The notes: generated by a model from the letters alone, not told the origin. Shown: positions 7,602 through 14,878, counted from the stretch's first letter. The stretch is 51,257 nt of DNA from JAIBJN01 sp035461525 (GCA_035461525.1 DATHVD010000009.1:1-51257); one strand, 5' to 3'. Program-made: numbers and translations.

Positions 7602-8740
7602 GCTGCCACCTCCTCGAACACGTCCGTGAGGGTCACGGCCTTGCGCGTGTCCGCGAGCCGCTTGAAGCGCGCGAACGCCTCCGCGAGCGCGTCCGGGCCG
7701 AGCTCGATGCCGGCCTCGGAGCACGCTTGCGCGAATGCGTGGCGGCCGGAGTGCTTGCCGAGCGGCAGCGTCATCGTCAGGCCGAGCTCGGACGGATCCA
7801 TGATCTGGTACGTCAGCGAGTCCTTGAGCATCCCGTCTTGGTGGATGCCGGCCTCGTGGGCGAACGCGTTCGCGCCCACGACCGCCTTGTTCCGCTGCAG
7901 CCGGTATCCGGTCAGGCGGGAGACGAGGTCGGACGCGCGGCCGATCTCGCGGACGTCGACGCCGGTCTCGCAGCCGAGCGCGTCGGCGCGGACGCGCAGC
8001 GCCATCACGACCTCCTCGAGGGCCGCGTTCCCCGCCCGCTCGCCGAGGCCGTTGACGGTGCACTCTACCTGGCTCGCCCCCGCCTGCACGCCGGCGAGGG
8101 AGTTGGCGACGGCGAGCCCGAGATCCTGGTGACAGTGGACGGAGAGCGTCACGTCGATGAGCTCCGGGCAGAGGAGCTGCACCTCGCGGAGGAACGCCGC
8201 GTAGTCGTCCGGCAGGCAGTAGCCCACGGTGTCCGGGAGGTTGATCGTCGTCGCCCCGGCCGTGATCGCCTCGCGGCACACCTGGGCGACGAAGGCCGGC
8301 TCCGACCGGGTCGCGTCCTCGCAGGAGAACTCGACCTCGTCGGCGCGCTCCCGTGCGTGGGCGACGGCCCAGCGGGCCTGGTCCACGACCTCGGCCGGCC
8401 GGAGGCGGAGCTTGCGCTCCATGTGAATCGGGCTCGTGGCGACGAAGACGTGAATGCGCGAGCGCCGGGCGCCGGCGAGGGCCTCGGCGGCGGCGTCGAG
8501 GTCCTCGCGGCGCGTCCTGGCGAGGGCCGCGACCGTCGGTCGGTCGACTGCGGCGGCGACGGCCCGGACGCCCTCGAAGTCGCCCGGCGAGGAGACCGGG
8601 AAGCCGGCCTCGACGACGTCGACCCCGAGCCGCTCGAGCTGCACGCCGATCTCCGCCTTCTCGGCGGGCGAGAGCGCGATTCCCGGCGACTGCTCGCCGT
8701 CGCGCAACGTCGTGTCGAAGATCGTGATTCTGCGGCTCAC
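7598..8740 (-). CDS. leuA: 2-Isopropylmalate synthase, catalytic region only (no regulatory domain)
   Basis: Condenses acetyl-CoA with 2-ketoisovalerate, the first committed leucine step. IFDTTLRDGEQSPG at the N-terminus and VEAGFPVSSPGDFEGV are LeuA-type signatures. SVHCHQDLGLAVANS supplies the HxH metal ligands, and NGLGERAGNAALEEVVMAL plus AGIHQDGMLK follow. The protein ends at residue 380, just after the LeuA linker region, so the C-terminal leucine-binding domain of standard LeuA (about 510 residues) is absent. Citramalate or homocitrate synthases are shorter relatives, but FPVSSPGDFE and GIHQDGMLK favour LeuA. The GTG start (8740-8738) is fixed by AAGGAGG at 8754-8748, seven bases upstream. 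It is the first structural gene of the operon and is preceded by a leader/attenuator. Confidence 0.9.
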   Translation of the reverse strand: MSRRITIFDTTLRDGEQSPGIALSPAEKAEIGVQLERLGVDVVEAGFPVSSPGDFEGVRAVAAAVDRPTVAALARTRREDLDAAAEALAGARRSRIHVFVATSPIHMERKLRLRPAEVVDQARWAVAHARERADEVEFSCEDATRSEPAFVAQVCREAITAGATTINLPDTVGYCLPDDYAAFLREVQLLCPELIDVTLSVHCHQDLGLAVANSLAGVQAGASQVECTVNGLGERAGNAALEEVVMALRVRADALGCETGVDVREIGRASDLVSRLTGYRLQRNKAVVGANAFAHEAGIHQDGMLKDSLTYQIMDPSELGLTMTLPLGKHSGRHAFAQACSEAGIELGPDALAEAFARFKRLADTRKAVTLTDVFEEVAA

Positions 8741-8747
8741 TGCTCAT

Positions 8748-8846
8748 CCTCCTTGCCTCCGAACGGAGGCGGACTACTCCCGTGAATCGGTCGGCGTGTG
8801 CGCCCGAACGGCGCGTAGTCGCGTCCTCCCCCTAGAGGGGGAGAAC
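8748..8846 (-). promoter_or_regulatory. leuA leader: hairpins and Shine-Dalgarno region (attenuator-like)
   Basis: On the minus strand a 10-bp hairpin (8846-8823; arms GTTCTCCCCC and GGGGGAGGAC, loop TCTA) covers the last sense codons and stop of the leader frame. A small GCGCC/GGCGC hairpin and a GACTAC/GTAGTC long-range pairing follow. A perfect hairpin GCCTCC-GTTC-GGAGGC (8770-8755) then abuts the leuA AAGGAGG (8754-8748). The left arm CCTCC could instead pair with the ribosome site. No T-run follows any hairpin, so control at translation of leuA is at least as likely as transcription termination. Confidence 0.6.
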
Positions 8847-8879
8847 GAGGATGACGACGAGGACGAGCGCCGACGCCAC
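8832..8879 (-). CDS. Branched-chain amino acid leader peptide
   Basis: A short frame ending ASALVLVVILVLPL-stop lies 92 bases upstream of leuA. The last dozen codons include nine consecutive Leu, Val or Ile codons, the hallmark of ilv/leu attenuator peptides. The nearest start is GTG 8879-8877, giving 15 residues. An upstream in-frame TTG (8924-8922) would give 30 residues and sits only about 3 bases after the predicted transcription start, which would make it nearly leaderless. No clear ribosome site precedes either start. The peptide itself probably has no function; ribosome pausing on its codons when charged Leu/Val/Ile tRNAs are scarce would set the downstream hairpins. Confidence 0.65.
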   Translation of the reverse strand: MASALVLVVILVLPL

Positions 8880-8933
8880 GGCGGAGCCGATGGCGCGGAG
8901 CGGTGTGAGCGCGGCCCTCGTCAAGATGTGCGA

Positions 8934-8962
8934 AGTGTGGTGAAAGCTCCGGGGCGTGTCAA
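8934..8962 (-). promoter_or_regulatory. Promoter of the leu-ilv-thr operon
   Basis: The -35 box TTGACA (8962-8957) is a perfect consensus, with a 17-base spacer to CACACT (8939-8934), a moderate -10 box. The predicted start is about 10 bases before the TTG of the leader frame. It faces a second promoter on the plus strand at 8980-9008. Confidence 0.65.
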
Positions 8963-8979
8963 GCCGAAGCGCTCGCGGC

Positions 8980-9008
8980 TTGCGCGCCGCCGCGATCCCG
9001 CCTAGCCT
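8980..9008 (+). promoter_or_regulatory. Promoter of the GMC oxidoreductase gene
   Basis: TTGCGC (8980-8985), a 17-base spacer and TAGCCT (9003-9008) precede the GTG at 9027 by 18 bases. It is divergent from the leu operon promoter, with -35 boxes about 18 bases apart. Confidence 0.45.
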
Positions 9009-9026
9009 CGCGGGCCAGGTGCGGGA

Positions 9027-10700
9027 GTGAGCGACACCCATTACGACGCCGTCGTCGTCGGCTCCGGCTTCGGCGGCTCCGTGCTGGCTTACCGGCTCGC
9101 GGAGGCCGGGAAGTCCGTGTGCGTGCTCGAGCGCGGGAAGCCCTATCCGCCGGGCTCCTTCCCGCGCGGCCCGAGCCGGCTGACGAAGGCCTTCTGGGAC
9201 CCGAGCGAGGGCCTCTACGGGATGTTCAACCTCTGGTCGTTCCGCGGCATCGGCGCGCTCGTCTCGAGCGGGCTCGGCGGCGGCTCGCTCATCTACGCGA
9301 ACGTGCTTCTGCGCAAGGACGAGAAGTGGTTCGTCCAGGAGGACCTGGCGGGCGGCGGCCACGAGCACTGGCCCGTGAGCCGTGCCGACCTCGACCCGCA
9401 CTACGAGCGCGCCGAGCGGATGCTCGGCGCGCAGACGTACCCGTTCAAGGAGACGACGCCGAAGACGCTCGCGTTCGAGGAGGCCGCGCGACAGCTCGGC
9501 CGGGAGTTCATCCTGCCGCCGCTCGCGGTCACGTTCGCCAACGAGGGCGAGGAACCGGCCGTCGGCGTGCCGATCCGCGAGGAGCACACGAACCTGCACG
9601 GCGCGCCGCGGTACACCTGCCGGCTCGTCGGGGAGTGCGACATCGGCTGCAACTTCGGCTCGAAGAACACGCTGGACTTCACCTACCTCTCGGCGGCGGC
9701 CCGGCGCGGCGCCGAGATCAGGACGCGCCACGAGGTGCGCTCGCTCGCTCCGCGCGAGGGTGGCGGCTACGCGGTGCGCTATGTCGAGCCCGACCCCGAG
9801 GACGAGGGGCGGTGGCTGGACACGCACGATCCCGCCGCCCGGCCGGAGCGCGAGCTGAGCTGCGACAGGCTCGTGCTCGCCGCCGGGACGCTCGGCTCGA
9901 CGTACCTCCTGCTCCGGAGTCGTGGCGCGTTCCCCGGGCTGAGCGCGAAGCTGGGGACGCGCTTCGGCGGGAACGGCGACCTGCTCACGTTCGCGCTCAA
10001 GGCGAAGCGTCCCGACGGGACCCCGTGGGTGTTAGACGCCCACTACGGGCCGGTGATCTCGAGCGCGATCCGCGCGCCGGACGCGCTCGACGGCGGCGAG
10101 GGCCGCGGCTTCTACGTCGAGGACGCGGGCTATCCGGAGTTCGTGAGCTGGCTCGTGCACGGGACGCAAGGCCCGGGCGCGCTCTGGCGCTGGCGCCGCG
10201 TGGCGGCGCGCATCCTCCTCAGCCTGCTCCGCCGCGAGCCCGAGGTCGACCTTTCCGCGGAGGTCTCGGAGCTCCTCTCGGACACGCGCCTCTCCGCCGG
10301 CTCGCTGCCCCTCCTCGGCATGGGCCGCGACATCCCCGACGGGAACATGACCCTGCGGAAGGGGAAGCTCGACGTGGACTGGGTGAAGGGGAAGTCGGGC
10401 CCGTTCTTCGACCGCCTGCGCGGCTTCGGCCGGGAGATCGCAGGCGCGCTCGGCGCCGAGTTCCAGCCGAACCCGACGTGGTACCTCGGCCGCGTCATCA
10501 CCGTTCACCCGCTCGGCGGCTGCCCGCTCGGTAGGAGCGCCGAGGAAGGCGTCGTGGACACGTACGGCGAGGTCTTCGGCTACCCGGGGTTCACGATCGC
10601 GGACGGCTCCGTGATGCCCGGGCCGGTGGGCCCGAACCCGTCGCTCACGATCGCGGCGCTCGCGGACCGGTTCGCGGACAGGGCGACCGGCGAGGCGTAG
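9027..10700 (+). CDS. GMC-family FAD oxidoreductase (cholesterol-oxidase-like)
   Basis: FAD-dependent alcohol oxidase or dehydrogenase of 557 residues. The N-terminal YDAVVVGSGFGGSVLAYRLA (residues 6-25) is the FAD dinucleotide fold, followed by VLERGKPYP. GLGGGSLIYANVLLR is the GMC signature 1 region. The C-terminal VHPLGGCPLG and DGSVMPGPVGPNPSLTIAAL are diagnostic of the cholesterol-oxidase branch, with the His of HPLGG expected in the active site. RLVGECDIGCNFGSKNTLDF adds a Cys-containing stretch typical of this subgroup. No signal peptide is visible, so it is likely cytoplasmic. The substrate is not certain; a sterol, hopanoid-like or long-chain alcohol is possible. The GTG start follows GCGGGA closely. 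The stop TAG is directly followed by the stop of the convergent gene. Confidence 0.87.
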   Translation: MSDTHYDAVVVGSGFGGSVLAYRLAEAGKSVCVLERGKPYPPGSFPRGPSRLTKAFWDPSEGLYGMFNLWSFRGIGALVSSGLGGGSLIYANVLLRKDEKWFVQEDLAGGGHEHWPVSRADLDPHYERAERMLGAQTYPFKETTPKTLAFEEAARQLGREFILPPLAVTFANEGEEPAVGVPIREEHTNLHGAPRYTCRLVGECDIGCNFGSKNTLDFTYLSAAARRGAEIRTRHEVRSLAPREGGGYAVRYVEPDPEDEGRWLDTHDPAARPERELSCDRLVLAAGTLGSTYLLLRSRGAFPGLSAKLGTRFGGNGDLLTFALKAKRPDGTPWVLDAHYGPVISSAIRAPDALDGGEGRGFYVEDAGYPEFVSWLVHGTQGPGALWRWRRVAARILLSLLRREPEVDLSAEVSELLSDTRLSAGSLPLLGMGRDIPDGNMTLRKGKLDVDWVKGKSGPFFDRLRGFGREIAGALGAEFQPNPTWYLGRVITVHPLGGCPLGRSAEEGVVDTYGEVFGYPGFTIADGSVMPGPVGPNPSLTIAALADRFADRATGEA

Positions 10701-10934
10701 CTACGCGGCTACCTCGGCCTCGTAGGGCTGGCCGGTGTGCTCACAGATCACGCGCAGGTCGCGGTCGAAGAACCAGAGCGTGACGTCGTCCCCTCGGCCT
10801 CGGCCGTCGCCGCCGATCAGGAAGTCGACGGCGGGGCGGCGATAGTTGCCGTGCGAGCTGGGTGCGAGCTCCCGCTGCACCTCGAGCGCGCGCCGAATCG
10901 CCCCGTCCAGAAGGATCCAGTCCGGACAGGCCAC
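10701..10934 (-). CDS. Small hypothetical protein (77 aa)
   Basis: Not recognised. It is a hydrophilic 77-residue protein starting MACPDWILLDGAIRRALEVQ from a GTG (10934-10932) with a purine-rich GGGGGAG just upstream. The second half (DVTLWFFDRDLRVICEHTGQ) looks like beta strands in a compact alpha/beta fold. No signal peptide or membrane segment is visible. Its stop is back-to-back with that of the GMC gene. Coding potential rests on plausible composition and the fit between neighbours; a chance frame cannot be excluded. Confidence 0.5.
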   Translation of the reverse strand: MACPDWILLDGAIRRALEVQRELAPSSHGNYRRPAVDFLIGGDGRGRGDDVTLWFFDRDLRVICEHTGQPYEAEVAA

Positions 10935-10977
10935 TCCCCCGCGCGGCTCGCCGGCCGGGCATCGCCCGGAGCTCGGC

Positions 10978-11157
10978 TCAGCGTTGCCGGACGAGCGCCC
11001 GCGTGCCGGCGGCGAGGAGGAGGGCGCCGATCGCGACCGCCAGCGCCTCGCCGGCCGCGTACGAGGGGCCGGCCCCGAAGTGGCCGTTCAGGATCCCGCT
11101 CGTGATGATCGCCCCGCCCCAGACGACGCCGAGGGCTCCCAGGATTGTCGCGCGCAT
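10978..11157 (-). CDS. Small two-span membrane protein (59 aa)
   Basis: No family recognised. From ATG 11157 the protein begins MRATILGALGVVWGGAI and has two hydrophobic spans (about residues 4-22 and 35-52), separated by a short loop with GHFGAGPSY, and ends in a basic tail (RALVRQR). An upstream in-frame ATG at 11208 would add 17 polar residues; neither start has a convincing ribosome site. The upstream start would share its bases with the -10-like box of the divergent YdeI gene. It is probably a small inner-membrane protein of unknown role. Confidence 0.5.
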   Translation of the reverse strand: MRATILGALGVVWGGAIITSGILNGHFGAGPSYAAGEALAVAIGALLLAAGTRALVRQR

Positions 11158-11205
11158 GGCCGGGTGATCGGCTCGGCGAGCACCGAGCTTGAGAGTGGGT
11201 TTCCG

Positions 11206-11211
11206 CATACT
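11206..11211 (+). promoter_or_regulatory. -10-like box, leaderless start of the YdeI-family gene
   Basis: CATACT ends 6 bases before the GTG at 11218, with no ribosome site between, as expected for a leaderless mRNA. The same CATACTGTC string precedes hpnC. Confidence 0.4.
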
Positions 11212-11217
11212 GTCGCC

Positions 11218-11808
11218 GTGGCCGGAGAGCAGGGGAAGGACGGGCGCCCGGTGCTGGCCTTCGCGAGCGCCGCGGAGTGGGAGGCGTGGCTGGCCGCCGC
11301 GGATCGGTCATCTGACGGCCTCTGGATCAAGCTCGCCAAGAGGGGCGCCGGCGTGCCGAGCGTGTCGTTCGCCGAGGCCCTCGAGGTGGCGCTCTGCTAC
11401 GGCTGGATCGACAGCCAGGCGGCGGGCTACGACGACCGCTTCTACCTCCAGCGCTTCACGCCGCGCCGCAAGCGGAGCAAGTGGTCGCAGATCAACCGCA
11501 ACAGGGCGACGGAGCTGATCGCCCAGGGCCGGATGAAGCCGGCCGGGCTCGAGCAGGTCGAGCTGGCGAAGGCCGACGGCCGCTGGGACGCCGCCTACGC
11601 CTCGCCCGCGAACGCCACCGTCCCCGACGACCTCCAGGCCGCGCTCGACGCCGATCCGAAGGCGGCCGAGACGTTCGCCGGCCTCAGCGCCTCCCAGCGC
11701 TACGGCGTCCTCTACCGCCTCGACGACGCGAAGCGCCCGGAGACCCGCGCCCGGCGACTCGAGCAGTTCCTCGCCCGCCTGAGCGCCGGCGAGAAGCCGA
11801 TCGACTGA
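11218..11808 (+). CDS. YdeI/OmpD-associated family protein (bacteriocin-protection-like)
   Basis: A 196-residue cytoplasmic protein of the widespread YdeI family, whose members are annotated as OmpD-associated or bacteriocin-protection proteins; the biochemical role is not established. Family features include a W-rich N-terminus (SAAEWEAWLAAA), GLWIKLAKRGAGVPSVSFAEA, the signature ALCYGWIDSQAAGYDD and FYLQRFTPRRKRSKWSQINR. The C-terminus (RYGVLYRLDDAKRPETRARR) is the usual short DUF1905-like helix region. The start is GTG 11218, just after a -10-like CATACT. It stands alone between small genes and pseudogenes. Confidence 0.85.
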   Translation: MAGEQGKDGRPVLAFASAAEWEAWLAAADRSSDGLWIKLAKRGAGVPSVSFAEALEVALCYGWIDSQAAGYDDRFYLQRFTPRRKRSKWSQINRNRATELIAQGRMKPAGLEQVELAKADGRWDAAYASPANATVPDDLQAALDADPKAAETFAGLSASQRYGVLYRLDDAKRPETRARRLEQFLARLSAGEKPID

Positions 11809-11850
11809 CGCGCCCAGCGGCTTGCCGCCGGAAGCCCCACAATGAGGCAC

Positions 11851-12053
11851 ATGGAAGTCGGGATCCGAGGAGATCGTCGTGACCGATCGCGGCAATCCGT
11901 CGCGCGCTCACGCCGATTCGCAAGCGCTCGCGGCTCGACGAGCTGATCGAAGCCGGCCTCGTCGAGCCAGCGACCGAGCCCAAGGATCCACTCCCACAGC
12001 CGATCAAGACGAGGCGCACCGTCAGCGACCTCGTCAAAGAGCAGCGGCGCTGA
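11851..12053 (+). pseudogene. Decayed Phd/YefM-type antitoxin
   Basis: Three frames must be joined to recover the protein. It opens MEVGIR at 11851, then switches to EEIVVTDRGNP, then to LTPIRKRSRLDELIEAGLVE and, further on, TVSDLVKEQRR before TGA 12051-12053. The order matches VapB/Phd-family antitoxins (MEVGIRELR..., then GE.IVVTDRG.PVARL, then the toxin-binding tail). About 45 bases coding for the helical dimer region after MEVGIR are gone, and two single-base losses lie near 11900-11910. No VapC/PIN toxin gene follows, so it is a solitary remnant. Confidence 0.7.
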
Positions 12054-12065
12054 CTCTTCGCGAGA

Positions 12066-12319
12066 TCACTCGTCGCGGAGCTTCCAGAACTCCGAGAGCA
12101 GCTCCTCGCCCACGACGTCGCCTTCGCTGAGGAACCGCTCGATGTCGATCTGGCCGTCCAGCACGAAGTCGATCTTCCTGAGCTGTCCCGGGAAAGGCAT
12201 GACCGTCACCTGAGCCCGTCGCTGCGCCCCAGCGTCAGGTCGTAGGGGGCTTCTCTCTTGTCCAGGTCGAGTAGGAATTCGACGAGCCTGCGAAACTGAT
12301 CGGGAACGTCCTCGGTCAC
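12066..12319 (-). pseudogene. Small gene split by a one-base frameshift
   Basis: Two short frames follow the patatin gene by 10 bases on the minus strand. The first starts GTG 12319 after a GGGAGG ribosome site, reads to ...LGRSDGLR and stops at 12208-12206 (37 aa). The second runs from ATG 12200 to a TGA at 12068-12066 (44 aa, beginning MPFPGQLRKIDFVLDG). Adding one G at the join turns LR-stop into LRVTVMPFPG, giving one continuous protein of about 84 residues with strand-helix character. This suggests a single-base deletion, a sequencing error or programmed frameshifting. The family is not recognised. Confidence 0.5.
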
Positions 12320-12329
12320 GGCGACCTCC

Positions 12330-13574
12330 CTACGGGTTCACGCGGGGCCGGAAGAAGATCCTCGTCCTGCCGCTGTCGCGGAGGGCCGTGCGGCAGCGAG
12401 ACTCGTCGAGCCAGTCCGGCCACGGGACGGCCGGCTCCGGCCAGTCGCCCTCGACCAGGGCGCGCGCGTGGCGGCGGAGGGCGATCACCGCCATCAGGTA
12501 GCCGTGGTTCTCGAGCGCGCCGATCTCTCCCTCGGAGAAGACGTCCAGGTCGATGCGGATCGGGGCGATGAAGTCGCGGATGAGCTCGCGCGAGTAGGCG
12601 GGCTGGGGCGGGTCGAGCTCGTAGCTCTCCGGGCGCGACGCGATGCCCCAGTAGGCGCCGTCGAGCTCCCCGCGGATGAGCTCGGAGACGAGCCAGCGCT
12701 TGCGCACCTCCGTCGCCTGCTCGAGGAGGATGAGCCCCTGCCGGAGCGCGCTCCAGATCAGGCGGGCGATGTCCGGCTTCGGCTTGAAGGAGGGCGCCGC
12801 GTCGGAGACGAGCACGACGGCGTGGTCGCGCCAGACGGGCTCGACGCCGAGGTTGTCGAACATGCCGCCGTCGGAGAGGTCGATGCGCCCCGTGAGCTCG
12901 TCCCGGTCTGGCTCCGCGTAGGCGCCACCCGCGAGCGACGAGGGCTCCTGCACCGCGCGGACGACGTCGAACGCGCCCGGGACGCACGAGGAGGCCGCGA
13001 CCGCCTGCGCCACCGTCCAGCCGCCGAGCGGCCCGAAGCCGGCCGACGAGCTGCCCACGCGCCGGAGGCCGGTGTCGAAGACCCACTGGTCGCGGAAGCG
13101 CATGTCGCTGGCGAGGAAGACGAAGCGCGGCGTCTCCGGCAGCTCGTCGAGGCGCCCCGGCGCCGGCCCGAGCGCGTACGCGGCCGCCAGCGCCGCGCTC
13201 TGAGCGCCCGGGACGAGCCAGTTGCGGGGATGGAGCCGCGCCAGCGCCGCGCCCGTGCGGACGTCCTTGCCCACGAACTCCCGCATCGGCGCGGCCACGC
13301 CCTCGTCGAAGCCGGCCACGGGCTTCCCCGGCACGCGCTCGGCGCGCGCGAGGAAGCCGGCGAGCTGCGCGGCCATGATGCTGCCGCCCGAGACCGATGT
13401 GAACGTGTCGATCCGCGACAGGAGCCCGAGCTCGTTCAGCCGCCGCAGCGCCCCCAGGTGGAAGAGCGCGGCCCGGTAGCCGCCGCCCGACATGCAGAAC
13501 GCGGTGCCGCCCCGCTCCTCCTTCGGGAGCGGCAGGTACGAGGAGATCCCGTGCTGCGTGGCGGAGTCGCTCAT
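12330..13574 (-). CDS. Patatin-like phospholipase
   Basis: Predicted acyl hydrolase of 414 residues acting on phospholipids or other acyl esters. AFCMSGGGYRAALFHLGALR (residues 25-44) is the Gly-rich oxyanion segment. TSVSGGSIMAAQL holds the nucleophile Ser in S-V-S-G-G, closer to the cPLA2-type GLSGG than to the plant GxSxG. LSDGGMFDNLGVEP supplies the catalytic Asp in a DGG motif. ASSCVPGAFDVV is the usual helper segment between them. There is no signal peptide. The ATG start overlaps the stop of the flavin oxidoreductase upstream as ATGA, tying it to a block of oxidoreductases and a phosphoesterase. Confidence 0.88.
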   Translation of the reverse strand: MSDSATQHGISSYLPLPKEERGGTAFCMSGGGYRAALFHLGALRRLNELGLLSRIDTFTSVSGGSIMAAQLAGFLARAERVPGKPVAGFDEGVAAPMREFVGKDVRTGAALARLHPRNWLVPGAQSAALAAAYALGPAPGRLDELPETPRFVFLASDMRFRDQWVFDTGLRRVGSSSAGFGPLGGWTVAQAVAASSCVPGAFDVVRAVQEPSSLAGGAYAEPDRDELTGRIDLSDGGMFDNLGVEPVWRDHAVVLVSDAAPSFKPKPDIARLIWSALRQGLILLEQATEVRKRWLVSELIRGELDGAYWGIASRPESYELDPPQPAYSRELIRDFIAPIRIDLDVFSEGEIGALENHGYLMAVIALRRHARALVEGDWPEPAVPWPDWLDESRCRTALRDSGRTRIFFRPRVNP

Positions 13575-14878
13575 CCGACCGGCTCGTAGATGGACATGAT
13601 CTCCCGGATCATCTCCTCGCGCGAGTCGTAGCGCCGCTCGTCGTAGCAGCCGATCGGGTGCTCCAGCACCTTCGTCAGGCAGCGGTTGCAGTACGTGCAC
13701 GGCCTCGGCGCCTCGTCGCGGCCCGCGCGGAAGTGCTCGACGAGGTCGGGGTTGGCGATCAGGCCCCGCACGATCGCGACCGCGTCGCACTTCCCCTCCT
13801 CGATCGCCCCTGCGATCAGCGAGGCCCGCTGGAACCCGCCCGTGACGATGACCGGGATCGAGACCGCCGCCTTGATCCGAGCCGCGTCCGGCAGCGAGCG
13901 CCCCGGCACGGTCGCCGGATCGCGCTCCCAGCGGGCCTTCATGACCCGGTTCGCGGGCCAGAGCCGGAACATGAGGTAGTTGCGGAACGTGTGCTTCCCG
14001 CTCGAGAGCATCGCGTCGTAGGTCTCGACCATGTCCTCGAGCGAGAAGCCGCCGGCCGGGTTCTCGGGATGCGGGAACGTGCTCCCCGAGGAGACGTGGA
14101 TCGCGTCGGCGCCGGCGTCCTCGAGCCAGCGCGCGACCTGCACCGAGTCCTCGATCGTGTTGCCCTTCCCGAGCCAGGGCAGGAACGCGTTCGCGTGCTC
14201 GGTGGCCGAGATCTTCACCTGGACGTGGAAGTCTTCGCCGACCTCGGCCCGGATCGCGCGCAGCGTCTCGAGCAGGAGCCGCGCGCGGTTCTCGAGTGGG
14301 CCGCCGTAGGAGTCCTCGCGGTCGTTGATCGCCGAGGAGAGAAACTGCGTGAAGAGGTAACCGTTGGCGCCGTGGATCTCAACGCCGTCGAGGCCCGCCT
14401 CGCGCGCCCGCCGCGCCCCCGCCGCGAAGGCGCGCTTCACCTCCTCGAGGTCGGCCTTCGTCGCCCGCTCGGCCTCGAAGCCGTGCAGCGGGTCGGGCTT
14501 GTCCGTCGAGGAGATGCCCTTGCCGAAGGCGAGCGTCGGCACGTCCCGCTGGCGCCCCGCGTGCGCGAGCTGGAGCACGTACTTCGCGCCGTGCTCGTGC
14601 ACGCGCTCGCCCAGCTCGCGCCAGAAGGGCACGCGGTCGTCGCCCTCGATCCCGGCGAAGCTGGGGACGATCTTCCCGCGCTCGTCCACGGCCGTCCAGG
14701 AGGACACGATCGCCCCGACGCCGCGGCGGGCGAAGCGTGTCTCCCAGTTGATGCGCGTCTGCGTGCCCCGTCCGTCCCAGTGGTCCAGGCGCCCGGCGAC
14801 GTTGCCGCGGAAGATCCGGTTCGCGACCTCGAGGTTGCGGAAGCGGAGCGGCCGGAGGATCGTCTCGGCGGCCGTCAC
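13571..14878 (-). CDS. NADH:flavin oxidoreductase (OYE family) with C-terminal Cys cluster, paralog A
   Basis: FMN-dependent old-yellow-enzyme TIM barrel of 435 residues, the third of three tandem paralogs in transcription order. It has LQLAHAGRQ (the substrate-contact His is kept), VEIHGANGYLFTQFLSSAIN with DSYGGPLENRARLLLE, and IPVIVTGGFQ. Near the end, C-x2-C-x2-C-x10-C (PCTYCNRCL...GCY, about residues 394-411) matches the 4Fe-4S pattern of the trimethylamine dehydrogenase/dienoyl-CoA reductase branch. The protein stops about 25 residues later, without that branch's second nucleotide-binding domain. The GTG start overlaps the stop of paralog B. The substrate is unknown; enone or enoyl reduction is the family norm. 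Confidence 0.87.
   Translation of the reverse strand: MTAAETILRPLRFRNLEVANRIFRGNVAGRLDHWDGRGTQTRINWETRFARRGVGAIVSSWTAVDERGKIVPSFAGIEGDDRVPFWRELGERVHEHGAKYVLQLAHAGRQRDVPTLAFGKGISSTDKPDPLHGFEAERATKADLEEVKRAFAAGARRAREAGLDGVEIHGANGYLFTQFLSSAINDREDSYGGPLENRARLLLETLRAIRAEVGEDFHVQVKISATEHANAFLPWLGKGNTIEDSVQVARWLEDAGADAIHVSSGSTFPHPENPAGGFSLEDMVETYDAMLSSGKHTFRNYLMFRLWPANRVMKARWERDPATVPGRSLPDAARIKAAVSIPVIVTGGFQRASLIAGAIEEGKCDAVAIVRGLIANPDLVEHFRAGRDEAPRPCTYCNRCLTKVLEHPIGCYDERRYDSREEMIREIMSIYEPVG

Noticed and set aside
8741..8962. T-box or other riboswitch upstream of leuA
   Set aside because: No T-box core or tRNA-pairing bulge is recognisable, and the Leu/Val/Ile-rich frame fits a leader peptide better.
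8832..9827. A 331-codon minus-strand frame reaching upstream of leuA
   Set aside because: Most of it is antisense to the GMC oxidoreductase. Only its last 15-30 codons, after the operon promoter, make sense as a leader peptide.
11879..12130. An 83-codon plus-strand frame as a gene
   Set aside because: It contains one correct segment of the decayed antitoxin (EIVVTDRG) and then runs out of frame, so it is part of the pseudogene.
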